From: Magnetospirillum sp. XM-1
Lineage (GTDB): Bacteria > Pseudomonadota > Alphaproteobacteria > Rhodospirillales > Magnetospirillaceae
Reading direction: 5' to 3'
Assembly: GCF_001511835.1 (NCBI RefSeq)
Contig: NZ_LN997848.1
Location: 3,314,001-3,378,000 of the forward strand
Length of the DNA stretch: 64,000 nucleotides
Part shown: in pieces, positions 7,764 to 17,265 of the stretch
Layout of the letters: each line of letters opens with the position of its first letter
Numbering within the stretch: position 1 is the first letter of the stretch
The notes under the pieces: model-generated
The model's input: the letters and a program-made list of their open reading frames with translations, nothing else
Database searches by the model: none
Told to the model about the DNA's origin: nothing
Made by a program: the position numbers and the translations under genes

Positions 7764-9125
7764 TTAACCGCGGTAGCAGACGGAACGGGCGGCGGCGGCC
7801 ACCTGTTCGGCCTGCGGCAGGGCCAGCTTTTCCAGATTGGCGGCATAGGGCATGGGCACATCGGCGCCCGCCACCCGCACCACCGGCGCGTCCAGCCAGT
7901 CGAAGGCGTGCTCCATCATCAGCGCGGCGATCTCGGCGCCGATGCCGGCCACCGGCCAGCCTTCCTCCAGCGAGACGATGCGGTTGGTCTTCTTGACCGA
8001 GGCGACGATGGTCGCGGTGTCGAGCGGACGGATGGAACGCAGGTTGATGACCTCGGCCTCGATGCCCTCGGCCTTGAGGATTTCGGCGGCGTCCAGCGCG
8101 ATCTGCACCATGCGCGAATAGGCGGTGATGGTCACATGGGCGCCGGCCCGCTCGATCTTGGCCTTGCCGATGGGCAGGACGAAATCGGGATCGTCAGGCA
8201 CGTCGAAGCTCTGGCCGTAGAGCAGTTCGTTTTCCAGGAACACCACCGGATTGGGATCGCGGATGGCGGCCTTGAGCAGGCCCTTGGCGTCGGCGGCGCT
8301 CCACGGCGCCAGCACCTTCAGGCCGGGGCAGTGGGCATACCACGAGGCGTAGTCCTGGCTGTGCTGGGCACCGACGCGGCTGGCCGCGCCGTTGGGGCCG
8401 CGGAACACGATGGAGCACGGCTGCTGGCCGCCCGACATGTACAGGGTCTTGGCCGCCGAGTTGATGACGTGGTCGATGGCCTGCATGGAGAAGTTCATGG
8501 TCATGAACTCGACGATGGGCTTGAGACCCGCATAGCCGGCACCGCAGGCCAGACCGGCGAACCCCATCTCGGTGATAGGCGTGTCGATGACGCGCTCGGC
8601 CCCGAATTCCTCCAGCAGACCCTGGCTGACCTTGTAGGCGCCCTGGTACTGAGCCACTTCCTCGCCCAGCAGGAAGACGTTGGCATCGGCCCGCATTTCC
8701 TCGGCCATGGCGTCGCGCAGAGCTTCACGCACCGTCTGGCGCTTGTAGGAGGCGTAGACCTTCTCCTCGGGCGCCGGGGCGGCTGCCAGGGGAACGGCGA
8801 CCGGAGCCGGCGCAGCAGTAGCCACCGGAGCGGCCGGAGCAGCGGCAGGAGCCGGGGCGGCGGACAGGGCCGAGGCATCCTCACCCTCTTCCAGGATGAC
8901 GGCGATGGGGGTGTTGACCGCCACGCCCTCGGTGCCGCCCGGCACCAGGATCTTGCCCAAAACGCCGTCCTCGACGGCTTCCATCTCCATGGTGGCCTTG
9001 TCGGTCTCGATCTCGGCCAGCACGTCGCCGGACTTGACGGCCTCGCCCTCGGCCTTGAGCCACTTGGCCAGCTTGCCCTCGGTCATGGTCGGCGACAGCG
9101 CCGGCATCAGAACTTGAATCGGCAT
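7764..9125 (-). CDS. pdhB: Pyruvate dehydrogenase E1 component, beta subunit, with N-terminal lipoyl domain
   Basis: 453 residues from the ATG at 9125; the open frame extends further upstream through pdhA, but the protein clearly starts with the lipoyl domain ([12 protein letters not shown]). Lysine 43 in [10 protein letters not shown] is the lipoylation site. An Ala/Pro linker (~80-125) leads to the transketolase-like E1-beta domain, with [16 protein letters not shown] and [20 protein letters not shown] marking the cofactor-adjacent region (quoted in part). With PdhA it decarboxylates pyruvate using thiamine diphosphate. A lipoyl domain fused to E1-beta is unusual outside alphaproteobacteria. 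Confidence 0.95.
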   Translation of the reverse strand: MPIQVLMPALSPTMTEGKLAKWLKAEGEAVKSGDVLAEIETDKATMEMEAVEDGVLGKILVPGGTEGVAVNTPIAVILEEGEDASALSAAPAPAAAPAAPVATAAPAPVAVPLAAAPAPEEKVYASYKRQTVREALRDAMAEEMRADANVFLLGEEVAQYQGAYKVSQGLLEEFGAERVIDTPITEMGFAGLACGAGYAGLKPIVEFMTMNFSMQAIDHVINSAAKTLYMSGGQQPCSIVFRGPNGAASRVGAQHSQDYASWYAHCPGLKVLAPWSAADAKGLLKAAIRDPNPVVFLENELLYGQSFDVPDDPDFVLPIGKAKIERAGAHVTITAYSRMVQIALDAAEILKAEGIEAEVINLRSIRPLDTATIVASVKKTNRIVSLEEGWPVAGIGAEIAALMMEHAFDWLDAPVVRVAGADVPMPYAANLEKLALPQAEQVAAAARSVCYRG

Positions 9126-9142
9126 GTTATGTCCCCCCTCGC

Positions 9143-10141
9143 CTAAGCTTCGATCAGCACGTCGGTCCACAGCTCGGACGGATCCGGCTCGGGACTGGAC
9201 TGCGAGAACTCGGCGGCTTCGGTGACGATCACCTTGACCTCGCGGTCGATCTCCTTGAGACCGGCCTCGTCGATCAGGCCGTCGGCCAGCAGCTTTTCCT
9301 TCAGCTGGTCGATGGGATCGTGCTGCTCGCGCATCTTGGTCACCTCCTCCTTGCTCCGGTACTTGGCCGGGTCGGACATGGAGTGGCCGCGATAGCGGTA
9401 GGTGTTCATTTCCAGGATATAGGGACCCTGGCCGGAACGGGCGTGCTCCAGCGCCCGGGCGGCGGCGTCGCGCACCGCGATGACGCTCATGCCGTTGACC
9501 GGCTCGCCCGGAATGCCGTAGGCGGCGCCGCGCATGTACAGCTCCTGGCCGGCGGCGTGGCGCACGGTCGAGGTGCCCATGGCGTACTTGTTGTTCTCGA
9601 TGACGAACACCACGGGCAGCTTCCACAGCGCCGCCATGTTGAAGGCCTCGTAAACCTGGCCCTGGTTGACGGCGCCGTCGCCGCAATAGACGTGGGCCAC
9701 GCCGTTGTCCTTGGAGTACTTGTGGGCGAAGCCCAGGCCGGTGCCCAGCGGCACCTGGGCGCCGACGATGCCGTGGCCGCCGTAGAAGCGCTTCTCGCGC
9801 GAGAACATGTGCATGGAGCCGCCCTTGCCGCGGGAATACCCGCCGGCGCGGCCCGTCAGCTCCGCCATCACTCCCTTGGGGTCCATGCCGCAGACCAGCA
9901 TGTGGCCATGGTCACGGTAGGAGGTGATGCAAGAATCCGCCGCCCCGGCCACGGCCTGCATGCCGACCACCACGGCCTCCTGGCCGATATAGAGGTGGCA
10001 GAAGCCGTTGATCAGTCCCATGCCGTAGAGCTGTCCCGCCTTTTCCTCGAACCGGCGAATGAGCAGCATCTCGCGATAATAGCGGATGAGTTCCTGAGGG
10101 GTGGGTTCGGCCGCCCCCCGTTCCTTCTTCTTGGTGGCCAT
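9143..10141 (-). CDS. pdhA: Pyruvate dehydrogenase E1 component, alpha subunit
   Basis: 332 residues, first gene of the minus-strand operon. The thiamine-diphosphate motif is visible as [15 protein letters not shown] ... ENN, and the phosphorylation-loop-like segment [19 protein letters not shown] is conserved (shown in part). Together with PdhB it forms the alpha2beta2 E1 that feeds acetyl-CoA into the TCA cycle and storage polymers. The start ATG at 10141 has a GGAGG-type site (CCTCC at 10146-10150 on the plus strand). About 320 bases of AT-richer DNA upstream carry repeat and palindromic sites that could control the operon. Confidence 0.96.
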   Translation of the reverse strand: MATKKKERGAAEPTPQELIRYYREMLLIRRFEEKAGQLYGMGLINGFCHLYIGQEAVVVGMQAVAGAADSCITSYRDHGHMLVCGMDPKGVMAELTGRAGGYSRGKGGSMHMFSREKRFYGGHGIVGAQVPLGTGLGFAHKYSKDNGVAHVYCGDGAVNQGQVYEAFNMAALWKLPVVFVIENNKYAMGTSTVRHAAGQELYMRGAAYGIPGEPVNGMSVIAVRDAAARALEHARSGQGPYILEMNTYRYRGHSMSDPAKYRSKEEVTKMREQHDPIDQLKEKLLADGLIDEAGLKEIDREVKVIVTEAAEFSQSSPEPDPSELWTDVLIEA

Positions 10142-10252
10142 GGTTCCTCCCGGAGCCTGAATCGTTCGATGGGTGGATAGGTAAATGAACCTTCCCTATT
10201 TTGCAAGCACCATCTACCGAAAAAAGTGTTGTTTCGTAACGCGCTACTTATC

Positions 10253-10275
10253 GTTAACTGTACTTTGGTTAACTG
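10253..10275. promoter_or_regulatory. Direct repeat GTTAACTG x2 upstream of pdhA
   Basis: GTTAACTG occurs at 10253-10260 and again at 10268-10275, with start positions 15 bases apart; each copy contains the palindrome GTTAAC. It lies in the AT-rich, 322-base spacer between divergent pdhA and the efflux lipoprotein gene. A regulator-binding role is inference from repetition and placement. Confidence 0.3.
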
Positions 10276-10284
10276 AGAACCGAT

Positions 10285-10299
10285 TGCTGCATTGCAGCA
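10285..10299. promoter_or_regulatory. PhaR-like operator (CTGC-N3-GCAG palindrome)
   Basis: TGCTGCATTGCAGCA is a perfect 7-bp inverted repeat around one base. It contains CTGC-ATT-GCAG, which fits the CTGC-N3/4-GCAG pattern described for PhaR, the PHB-sensing repressor of alphaproteobacteria such as Paracoccus. It lies 144 bases upstream of the pdhA start codon and 165 upstream of the divergent lipoprotein gene. The rest of the 10142-10463 spacer shows only AT-rich promoter-like DNA and the direct repeat at 10253-10275. Confidence 0.45.
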
Positions 10300-10463
10300 T
10301 CAAAAAGTATGATTGAACGGTCGGATGAAACAGTCCCGCCCCCTCATGTGGGGAGGCAGGCCCACGACTGAAAGACTACCCACCCTACCCATTGGTCGGA
10401 CGGGACTTCCGGGGGGGCGGCAATCGTGGTACTTACTGGGCCCGTACAGGACCAGGGGAACCT

Positions 10464-12281
10464 ATGGGCAAGAGGGAAAGACTGGGTGTGTCCGCCCGCG
10501 CGGCGCGATGGGTGATGGTTGTCGCCTTGACGGTCAGCAGCACCGCCTGCAACGTCACGCCGAACTACGAACGCCCGAAGCAGGACATACCCGCCAGCTA
10601 CCGCAATCCGCTGCCCGAGCCCTCGCCGGAAATGCCCAAGCCGCTGTCCCAGTGGTGGAAGATCTTCGGCTCCGAGGAGCTGGACAAGCTGGTGGAAGAG
10701 GCGCTGGCCAACAACCACGACCTCAAGGCCGCCGCCGCCCGTATCCGACAGGCCGACGCCACGGCCGGTTCGGCCGCCTCTTCCCTGCTACCGACCATCA
10801 GCGCGTCGGGCAAGCGCAGCGTGGATTCGCCCCAGGGCGGCCAGGGCGCCGACCCCAACCCGCCCACCAACCGCACCCACCGCCTCAGCTCGGCCTATGT
10901 CTCGGCCAGTTGGGAAGTGGATCTGTGGGGCAAGATCCGCGCCTCCGAGGCTTCGGCGCTGGCTACCGCCTTCGCCAACGTCCACGACCGCGAGGCGGTC
11001 GGACTGTCGATGATTTCCGACGTGGTGCTGAGCTACATCCAGTACCTCGAGGGCATGGACCGCGAGACGGTGGCGCGCAGCAACATCGCCAACATGAAGG
11101 CCATGTACCAGGCGGTGTCCGAACGCGTCCGCCTGGGCGAAAGCTCCAACCTGGAACTGGCCCAGCAACGTAACGTGCTGGCCCAGGCCGAGGCGACGAT
11201 TCCCCCCATCGTCCTCCAGCGGGAGCGGGCCTTCAATAAACTGGCCGTGCTGCTGGGGCGTCCGCCCCAGACCCTGTCGCTGAACGGCCGGACCTTGCGC
11301 GACCTGCGGGTCCCCGAGGTTTCGGCGGGGCTGCCGTCGGACCTTCTGCTGCGCCGTCCGGACATCCGCAAGGCCGAAGCCAACCTGGTCGCCGCCAACG
11401 CCAATATCGGCGTGGCCCGCGCCAAGCTGTTCCCGACGCTCTCCATTTCCGGCGACCGCGGCTGGGCCGCCCAGTATTTCGACAACATCACCAATCCCAC
11501 CAGCATCTTCTTCACCCTGGCCGGGACCATGGCCGCCACCCTGTTCGACAACGGCAAGACCCGTTCCGACATCGAATACAGCGAGGGCAAGTACGTCGAA
11601 CTGATCGAGACCTACCAGCAGACCGTCCTGGTCAGCTTGCGCGACGTGGAAGACGCGCTGATGGCCGTGCGCCTGCAGGGAGACCTGGAAGTGGCGCAAC
11701 AGGAGGTTCTGCAGGCCTCGCTCGACGCCTATGGCCTCAGCTCCGAGGCCTTCCGCCTGGGCATGGTCGATTATCTCAACGTGCTGGAGACCCAGCGCAC
11801 CCGCTTCCAGGCCGAGGATTCCAAGGTCCAGGCCCGCTTCGGCCGCCTGGAGGCCGCCATCGGCCTCTACAAGGCGCTGGGCGGCGGAATGGAGCTGGAT
11901 GAGGACGCCGAGGAGCCGAACACGCCCCCCTCCGCCCCGGCAGGCCAGAGCGAGACCCGCGCCGCGCCGCCCTCCCCCGCCCCGGCGACAGCTCCGACGC
12001 CGCCTGCGGCGCCCGCCGCGACCGAGGCGCCGCCTCCGCCGGCCACGCCGCTGCCGCCGGTGGAAACCGAGCAGAATCCGACCGCACCATCGGCGATCAA
12101 TACTCCGGCGGCCCGCCTGGCCCCGCCGCCGCCCGCCACCCCGGCGGCACAGCCGGTGGAGACGGCCGCCAGCACCGGCAACGTGCCGGCGTCGTTCCAG
12201 TCCTCTATGGACACGCCGATCCCATCCATGGCGCCCGCCGACATCTACGAGACGGCGGCGTTCAACGACAACGCCAGCTAA
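10464..12281 (+). CDS. Outer-membrane efflux lipoprotein, TolC/NodT (OprM-like) family, with long Pro/Ala tail
   Basis: 605 residues from the ATG at 10464, preceded by AGGGGA; an in-frame start 24 codons upstream would bury the signal peptide. The N-terminus is a lipoprotein signal with the lipidation cysteine at C29 (SSTACN). The body holds two RND-type outer-membrane-factor repeats, with family stretches such as SWEVDLWGKIRASEA and LLLRRPDIRKAEANLVAANA. It would form the outer-membrane duct of an RND or similar exporter. No pump gene is adjacent. About 125 C-terminal residues (from ~480) are Pro/Ala/Thr-rich and low-complexity, beyond the usual end of the family. MgtC follows after 3 bases. 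Confidence 0.9.
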   Translation: MGKRERLGVSARAARWVMVVALTVSSTACNVTPNYERPKQDIPASYRNPLPEPSPEMPKPLSQWWKIFGSEELDKLVEEALANNHDLKAAAARIRQADATAGSAASSLLPTISASGKRSVDSPQGGQGADPNPPTNRTHRLSSAYVSASWEVDLWGKIRASEASALATAFANVHDREAVGLSMISDVVLSYIQYLEGMDRETVARSNIANMKAMYQAVSERVRLGESSNLELAQQRNVLAQAEATIPPIVLQRERAFNKLAVLLGRPPQTLSLNGRTLRDLRVPEVSAGLPSDLLLRRPDIRKAEANLVAANANIGVARAKLFPTLSISGDRGWAAQYFDNITNPTSIFFTLAGTMAATLFDNGKTRSDIEYSEGKYVELIETYQQTVLVSLRDVEDALMAVRLQGDLEVAQQEVLQASLDAYGLSSEAFRLGMVDYLNVLETQRTRFQAEDSKVQARFGRLEAAIGLYKALGGGMELDEDAEEPNTPPSAPAGQSETRAAPPSPAPATAPTPPAAPAATEAPPPPATPLPPVETEQNPTAPSAINTPAARLAPPPPATPAAQPVETAASTGNVPASFQSSMDTPIPSMAPADIYETAAFNDNAS

Positions 12282-12284
12282 GGC

Positions 12285-13010
12285 ATGGAAACGCTGCAGG
12301 CCTATTGGTCCGGCAAGGAACTGGCCACCAATGGCCTGATCCTGCTGCACATGCTCGGAGCCTTGGCCACCGGGCTGATGATCGGCTACGAGCGTTCCTA
12401 TCACGGACGGGCGGCGGGACTGCGCACCTATGCGCTGGTGTGCATGGCGTCAACGGCGCTGACCGTGGTCAACGGCTATCCCAGCATGTGGTACGCCGGC
12501 CTGTCCGACACGCCGGGCATCGCCGATCCGACGCGCACCATACAGGGCATCATGACGGGCATCGGCTTTCTCGGCGCCGGCGTGATCATGAAGGAAGGCT
12601 TCAGCATCCGCGGCCTGTCCACCGCCGCCTCCATCTGGGTGACGGCGGCGCTGGGCGTGCTGATCGGCGTGGGCTTCTACGTGGCGGCGCTGTTCGGGGC
12701 CTTCTGCACCGTGGCGGTGATGACCGCCGCGCGGCGCATCGAGAACGCCCTGCCCCACCAGACGGCGCTCCACCTGACGCTGACCTATCTGCACAACCAG
12801 ACGCCGCCGGCCGAAGAGATTCACGCCATGCTGTCGCGCCACGGCTTCGTGGCCCGCGACTGGAGCTTCCAGCTGGAAGACGGCGGAGCGCTGTTCCAGT
12901 ACCAGATGTCGCTGCTGGCCGAGCGCGCACCCGCCCCCCTGGAACTGCTGGACACCCTGTCCAAGACCCCGTCCCTGGCCGGTTTCCGCCTCTCTCCCGC
13001 CCGCTCGTAA
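12285..13010 (+). CDS. MgtC/SapB family membrane protein
   Basis: 241 residues. The N-terminal half (residues ~18-150) has four to five membrane spans and the MgtC hallmarks LATGLMIGYERSYHGRAAGLRT and IGFLGAGVIMKEG (each shown in part). The C-terminal ~90 residues form a soluble alpha/beta domain of the ACT-like type found in many MgtC proteins. MgtC proteins modulate membrane energetics, for example by inhibiting F-type ATP synthase or helping adaptation to low magnesium. It starts 3 bases after the efflux lipoprotein gene, so the two are translationally coupled. No magnesium-sensing leader is apparent. Confidence 0.85.
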   Translation: METLQAYWSGKELATNGLILLHMLGALATGLMIGYERSYHGRAAGLRTYALVCMASTALTVVNGYPSMWYAGLSDTPGIADPTRTIQGIMTGIGFLGAGVIMKEGFSIRGLSTAASIWVTAALGVLIGVGFYVAALFGAFCTVAVMTAARRIENALPHQTALHLTLTYLHNQTPPAEEIHAMLSRHGFVARDWSFQLEDGGALFQYQMSLLAERAPAPLELLDTLSKTPSLAGFRLSPARS

Positions 13011-13113
13011 TACCAAACTGCGATGAGCCCGGTTTGGCTAGGCCCGAGGGGCGGCGCCCGGCGATTGAGGGCGATGCGAGGATCGGTTTCGATCAGCACA
13101 TCCTGGTATAAGC
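13011..13113. repeat. Possible short intergenic repeat between mgtC and the kinase gene
   Basis: The ~100-base convergent spacer begins with AATACCA and ends with TGGTATA, giving short inverted ends. A related string (ACACCAATCGC near 15161) lies upstream of the histidine kinase gene. It looks like a small dispersed element, but with only these partial matches the call is weak. Confidence 0.25.
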
Positions 13114-15123
13114 TCAGTCCGCCGCCGGCAGGCTGAAATGGAAGGTCGAGCCCCGGCCGGGCTCGGATTCCGCCCAGATCCGCCCGCCGTTGTGCTGCAC
13201 CAGCTTGCGGCAGATGGCGAGGCCGATACCGGTGCCTTCATAGGTCTCGCGCGAGTGCAGGCGCTGGAACAGGGTGAAGATGTGGTCCAGCGAGGCCGGC
13301 TCCATGCCGATGCCGTTGTCGGCGACGGAGAACACCCAGTTCAGCCCGTCCCGCCGGGCCGAGATGCGGATACGGGCAATGACGTCGCGGCGACGGTACT
13401 TGATGGCGTTGCTCACCAGATTGAGGAAGATGCGGGCCAGTTCCACCCGCCGGACCGACACCATGGGCATGGTGCCGATCACCTCGACCACGGCCCCCGA
13501 CTCGTCCATGGCGGCGCCGAGATCGGCCAGGGCCTCGTCGAGGGGAATCCGGCTGTCGATGGACTCGGTCCCGCCGTCGTCATGGCGCAGCCGCGAATAG
13601 TCGAGGAGATTGGCGATCATCTCCTGCATGCGCTTGGTCCCCTGGACGGCGAAGGCGATGAACTCGTCGGCATCCTTGTCCAGCCGGCCGCGATAGCGCC
13701 GCCCCAGAAGCTGGACATAGCCAGCCACGTTGCGCAGCGGCTCCTGCAGGTCGTGGCTGGCGATATAGGCGAATTGCTGCAGGTCCTCGTTGGAACGCCG
13801 CAGGCTTTCGAGCAGGCTTTCACGCTCCGCCTCGGCCCTGAGACGGTCGGTCACATCGCGGACCACCGACAGCACCGCCGGCCGTTCGTCGAGGCTGACC
13901 CGGGTCGAGATCACCTCGGTCTCGATAGCCTCGCCCTCGGCGGTGAGATAGCGGCTCGAGCCGCTGGCCACGGAATCGGGCTGGGCGAGCACCGCATCCA
14001 CCCGTTCGGCCAAGGCGTCGCGGCTGTCGGGATGCACGAAGTCGAAAACATCCCGTCCGTCCAGGGCCTGGCCCTCGCTCACCCGCAACATCCGCGACGC
14101 CTGGGTGTTGGCGAACAGGATGCGGCCGTCGCGGTGAACGATCACCGCCACGGGGGCGGTTTCCATCAGGGCGCGGTAGCGCTCCTCGCTCTCGGCCATG
14201 AACCGCTGGGCGCGGCGCTGGCGCCTGGCGTAGACCGCCCAGCCGAACGACACCAGGGCGGTCAGCACGAAGAGAAGCATTCCCATGCCGCGGGTCACCC
14301 GCAACTCGCCGTCATCGCCAGACCATCCACCCTTGGGCCAGCCGCCCTTGGGGATAGCCGCCATGGCCCAGGTTCCATCGGGCAGCGTCACTTCCATTTC
14401 CACCGGGGACCGCCTGAAGATCTCCTCGTCGCCCCAGATCATCGCCCCGGCCTTGCCCAGCCCGTCGCGACCGCGCAGGGCCAGGTCCAGCGGCAGGCTG
14501 CCGGCATCGATGCCGGAGGCGGCGAAGACCTTGGGAATGTCGATCACCACGCTGATCAGGCCGAACAATTTGGGCTCGCCGCCGGGTCCGGGCAGAAACA
14601 CCGGCACCCGGCCGATCAGCGCCGTTCCGCCCTGGAGCAGATTGACCGGCCCGGCCACCACCGGCCTGCGGCTGTTGATGGCCCGTTCCACCGCCGGCCA
14701 TTGGCCCGACAGATCGCGGTAATCCGCCCCCAGGGCCGCCCGGTTGGGCTCGGCGGGATAGACCGAGGTGATCACCGTGCCTCGCGACATGGCCAGGTTG
14801 CGGATGGACTCGTAATCCTGCATCACCAGCGAGGAGGCCCGGGCAAAATCGGCGTCGCTCATGCCATTGTGAAAGATCAACTGCGCCACCAGCCCCCGGG
14901 TGATGAACAGCGGAGCGGTCAGATTGTATTCCAGGCGCGCGCGGATCACGCTGAGCTGGGACACCAGTTCGGCCCGCGCCGCCTCGTGCCGACGCTCCGA
15001 TTGCAGGGCGTAGAGCTGAAGCAGGGCCAGGCCCGAACAGAAGGTGACGAAAGCGGCCATGACAAAGGGAAGCCATGTGGAAGGCTTCCTGGCGTCATCT
15101 CGGATACTCACCCTACCGGGCAT
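13114..15123 (-). CDS. Membrane-bound hybrid-type sensor: CHASE-PAS-HisKA-HATPase histidine kinase
   Basis: 669 residues. A first membrane span (~17-40) and a second (~277-297) bracket a periplasmic CHASE-type sensory region. The cytoplasm holds a PAS domain (~311-420), a HisKA dimerisation domain whose phospho-acceptor is the histidine of ASHDLQEPLR (~457), and a HATPase_c domain with N (NAIKY), G1 (DNGIGM) and G2 (GTGIGLAI) boxes. There is no receiver domain and no adjacent response regulator, so it is an orphan kinase. The H-box resembles the phytochrome-like/BphP group. The ligand is unknown. Confidence 0.9.
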   Translation of the reverse strand: MPGRVSIRDDARKPSTWLPFVMAAFVTFCSGLALLQLYALQSERRHEAARAELVSQLSVIRARLEYNLTAPLFITRGLVAQLIFHNGMSDADFARASSLVMQDYESIRNLAMSRGTVITSVYPAEPNRAALGADYRDLSGQWPAVERAINSRRPVVAGPVNLLQGGTALIGRVPVFLPGPGGEPKLFGLISVVIDIPKVFAASGIDAGSLPLDLALRGRDGLGKAGAMIWGDEEIFRRSPVEMEVTLPDGTWAMAAIPKGGWPKGGWSGDDGELRVTRGMGMLLFVLTALVSFGWAVYARRQRRAQRFMAESEERYRALMETAPVAVIVHRDGRILFANTQASRMLRVSEGQALDGRDVFDFVHPDSRDALAERVDAVLAQPDSVASGSSRYLTAEGEAIETEVISTRVSLDERPAVLSVVRDVTDRLRAEAERESLLESLRRSNEDLQQFAYIASHDLQEPLRNVAGYVQLLGRRYRGRLDKDADEFIAFAVQGTKRMQEMIANLLDYSRLRHDDGGTESIDSRIPLDEALADLGAAMDESGAVVEVIGTMPMVSVRRVELARIFLNLVSNAIKYRRRDVIARIRISARRDGLNWVFSVADNGIGMEPASLDHIFTLFQRLHSRETYEGTGIGLAICRKLVQHNGGRIWAESEPGRGSTFHFSLPAAD

Positions 15124-15203
15124 GCCGGCTTCTCCAACCCGAACCTATGCCTTGGTTATAACACCAATCGCAAGAGACCAAAATTCCCGCAAGTGCGGAA
15201 CGG

Positions 15204-16376
15204 TCACAAAGGCAGGTTGTTATAGAAATGGACCAGACCGGGAGCCACGCGGCGGCGCTCGGTTTCGGTTCCCCCCACCGTCTGCATCAGCTTCCTGAGG
15301 AACATCCGGTCACACTTGGGCATCTCGAAGAACGCCTTCATGGCGATGAGATCGCCGCCGTATTTGGGAAGTTCGCGGATCACCCGGACGATGGCGTCGC
15401 GGAACGCGCCCTCGCGGGCCTGATCGTGGCGGTCCTTGGGGTGGAATTCCTGCTGGTAGAGCAGCGCCACTTCACGCCAGGCCTCGATCAGTGCCTCGGG
15501 CTCCCAGCGGATCACCGAATGGAGCAGCGGAATATCGGCTTCGCCCGGAGACGGAAAACCGCCGGCCTTGGCCCAGTCATGGAACACCGCCCAGGGATCG
15601 TTGGTCTTGGCGTGCTTGGACCCCACACCTTCCGACTTGTAGGCGGCCCAGCGGGAATCCCAGGTGTCGAGGATGGGGTTGCCCTGGCCTCCCTGCTGAA
15701 TGATGCCGATCAGCCGGTTGGGGCCGGTCGAATCCCAGGTCCGGCTTTCTGACAGTTCCTTGATGCGCTTGGTGGCGCGGATGTCGGGCAGCACGAACTT
15801 GCGCAGCAGGGTCTCATAACAGGTGGCGAAGCCGGGCGAGATGATGAAGGGCAGCGGAATATGCGGGCGCAGGCTGGCGGCGCCGGCCGGATTGACCACC
15901 AGCACCTGCAGCGCGCGCCGGGCATAGCGGGCCAGGGTCTCGTCGAACATCTGGCGGAAGTTGTCGAAGGCGATGGGCGCCTCCTCCTCTTCCTCGATGA
16001 CCGCCGGCGGCGGCTCGGGCGCGACCGGAACCTGCGCCGCCCCCTTGGCGCGGTTGACCAGATACTTCTTGGTGACGTCGAACAGCAGCCAGCGTTCCTT
16101 GTCGCGGGAATCGTCGGGTCCGGGCGGCAGCAATCCATCGAAATGCTGGTCGGCGGCGGCGCCAAGCTCTTCGACGTCCATGGCCGCCACGGCGCGGTCG
16201 AGAATGGTGTCGAACACCACGCCCAGTTCGCGGTCGTTGGCCCAGGACTGGGTGTCCGGATCGGACGAGGTCATCCGGCGCAGCATGAGAATCTGCGGCA
16301 CCTTCAGCCCCGCGGTCACCGCCAGCAGTTCCGCGACCTTGGATTCGAATTTTTCGCGACGCTTGGAATCGTTCAT
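15204..16376 (-). CDS. Large protein of unknown function
   Basis: 390 residues, soluble, no signal peptide, no domain recognised. The N-terminal third carries an acidic low-complexity hinge (EEEEEA at about residue 133) after a Pro-rich stretch. The central and C-terminal parts are rich in Trp and charged helices (WDSRWAAYKSEGVG, FHDWAKAGGFPSPG). The start ATG at 16376 is preceded on the minus strand by an AAGG-type site. It sits between an orphan histidine kinase and znuB, transcribed in the same direction, without tight coupling to either. Codon use matches the neighbourhood. Confidence 0.7.
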   Translation of the reverse strand: MNDSKRREKFESKVAELLAVTAGLKVPQILMLRRMTSSDPDTQSWANDRELGVVFDTILDRAVAAMDVEELGAAADQHFDGLLPPGPDDSRDKERWLLFDVTKKYLVNRAKGAAQVPVAPEPPPAVIEEEEEAPIAFDNFRQMFDETLARYARRALQVLVVNPAGAASLRPHIPLPFIISPGFATCYETLLRKFVLPDIRATKRIKELSESRTWDSTGPNRLIGIIQQGGQGNPILDTWDSRWAAYKSEGVGSKHAKTNDPWAVFHDWAKAGGFPSPGEADIPLLHSVIRWEPEALIEAWREVALLYQQEFHPKDRHDQAREGAFRDAIVRVIRELPKYGGDLIAMKAFFEMPKCDRMFLRKLMQTVGGTETERRRVAPGLVHFYNNLPL

Positions 16377-16482
16377 CTTTCAAGGCCTTCTGTCCCTTCT
16401 GGGACGCGGCCTCCCCCAAATAACACTAGTGAGGGCTGATGATGGCACCGCCGCTTGCATTGGGCAAGGCCATCCGCTCGCT

Positions 16483-17265
16483 TCATCGCCTGGGAATCGC
16501 GCGCGACAGCAGGAAAAGCGCCGTCGCCACCGTGACGATGCTCGGTCCCGACGGCGTATCCCACTGCCAACTGCCGCCCAGTCCGAACGCCGTGGCGGCC
16601 AGCCCAGCCCCCGCCGCCACCAGGGCCATCTGTTCCGGCGTGCGGGCCAGCCGGCGGGCGGTCGCCGCCGGGATGATCAGCATGGCGCTGACCAGCATCA
16701 CGCCGACCACCTTCATGGCCGCCGCCACCCCCAGCGCCACCAGCAGCATCAGCAGGGCACGGGCGCGGGCGACCTTGTGTCCCTCGACCACCGCCAGATC
16801 CTCGTCCACCGCCGCCGCCACCAGGGTGCGCCACTGGGTGGCCAGGACCGACAGGATCAGCCCCGCCCCGCCCCACAGCCACAACAGGTCGTCGGCGGTC
16901 ACCGCCAGGATGTCGCCGAACAGCCAGCCCATCAGATCGACCCTGACCCGCTCCATCAGGGAAAGCAGCACCAGTCCCGCCGCCAGCGAGCCGTGGGCCA
17001 GGATGCCCAGCAGGGAATCGATGCCGCTGGCCCGGTCAGCCTCGGCACGCGCCAGGATCAGGGCGGCGACCACGCACAGCGCCGCCACCCCGGCCAGGGG
17101 CGCCACGCCGAGCAGCAGTCCCGCCACGATGCCCAGCAGGGCGGAATGGGCCAGCGCGTCGCCGAAATAGGCCATGCGGCGCCAGACGACGAAGCAGCCC
17201 AGCGGCCCCGCCACCAGGGCCACCGCCGCGCCGGCCAGCAGAGCGCGCAGCAGGAAGTCATCCAT
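16483..17265 (-). CDS. znuB: Zinc ABC transporter permease ZnuB
   Basis: 260 residues started at the ATG at 17265, which overlaps the end of znuC by 8 bases; the longer in-frame start would add 32 non-hydrophobic residues. It is a polytopic membrane protein of the ABC-3 family (seven to nine spans) with the typical N-terminus LGCFVVWRRMAYFGDALAHS and a late conserved MKVVGVMLVSAMLIIPAATA segment. It forms the channel for periplasmic zinc delivered by ZnuA, driven by ZnuC. Gene order zur-znuC-znuB on one strand, with znuA divergent, is common in alphaproteobacteria. Confidence 0.93.
   Translation of the reverse strand: MDDFLLRALLAGAAVALVAGPLGCFVVWRRMAYFGDALAHSALLGIVAGLLLGVAPLAGVAALCVVAALILARAEADRASGIDSLLGILAHGSLAAGLVLLSLMERVRVDLMGWLFGDILAVTADDLLWLWGGAGLILSVLATQWRTLVAAAVDEDLAVVEGHKVARARALLMLLVALGVAAAMKVVGVMLVSAMLIIPAATARRLARTPEQMALVAAGAGLAATAFGLGGSWQWDTPSGPSIVTVATALFLLSRAIPRR

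Noticed and set aside
9126..9686. N-terminal extension of PdhB through pdhA
   Set aside because: The frame is open but overlaps pdhA on the same strand; the lipoyl domain start at 9125 matches the family.
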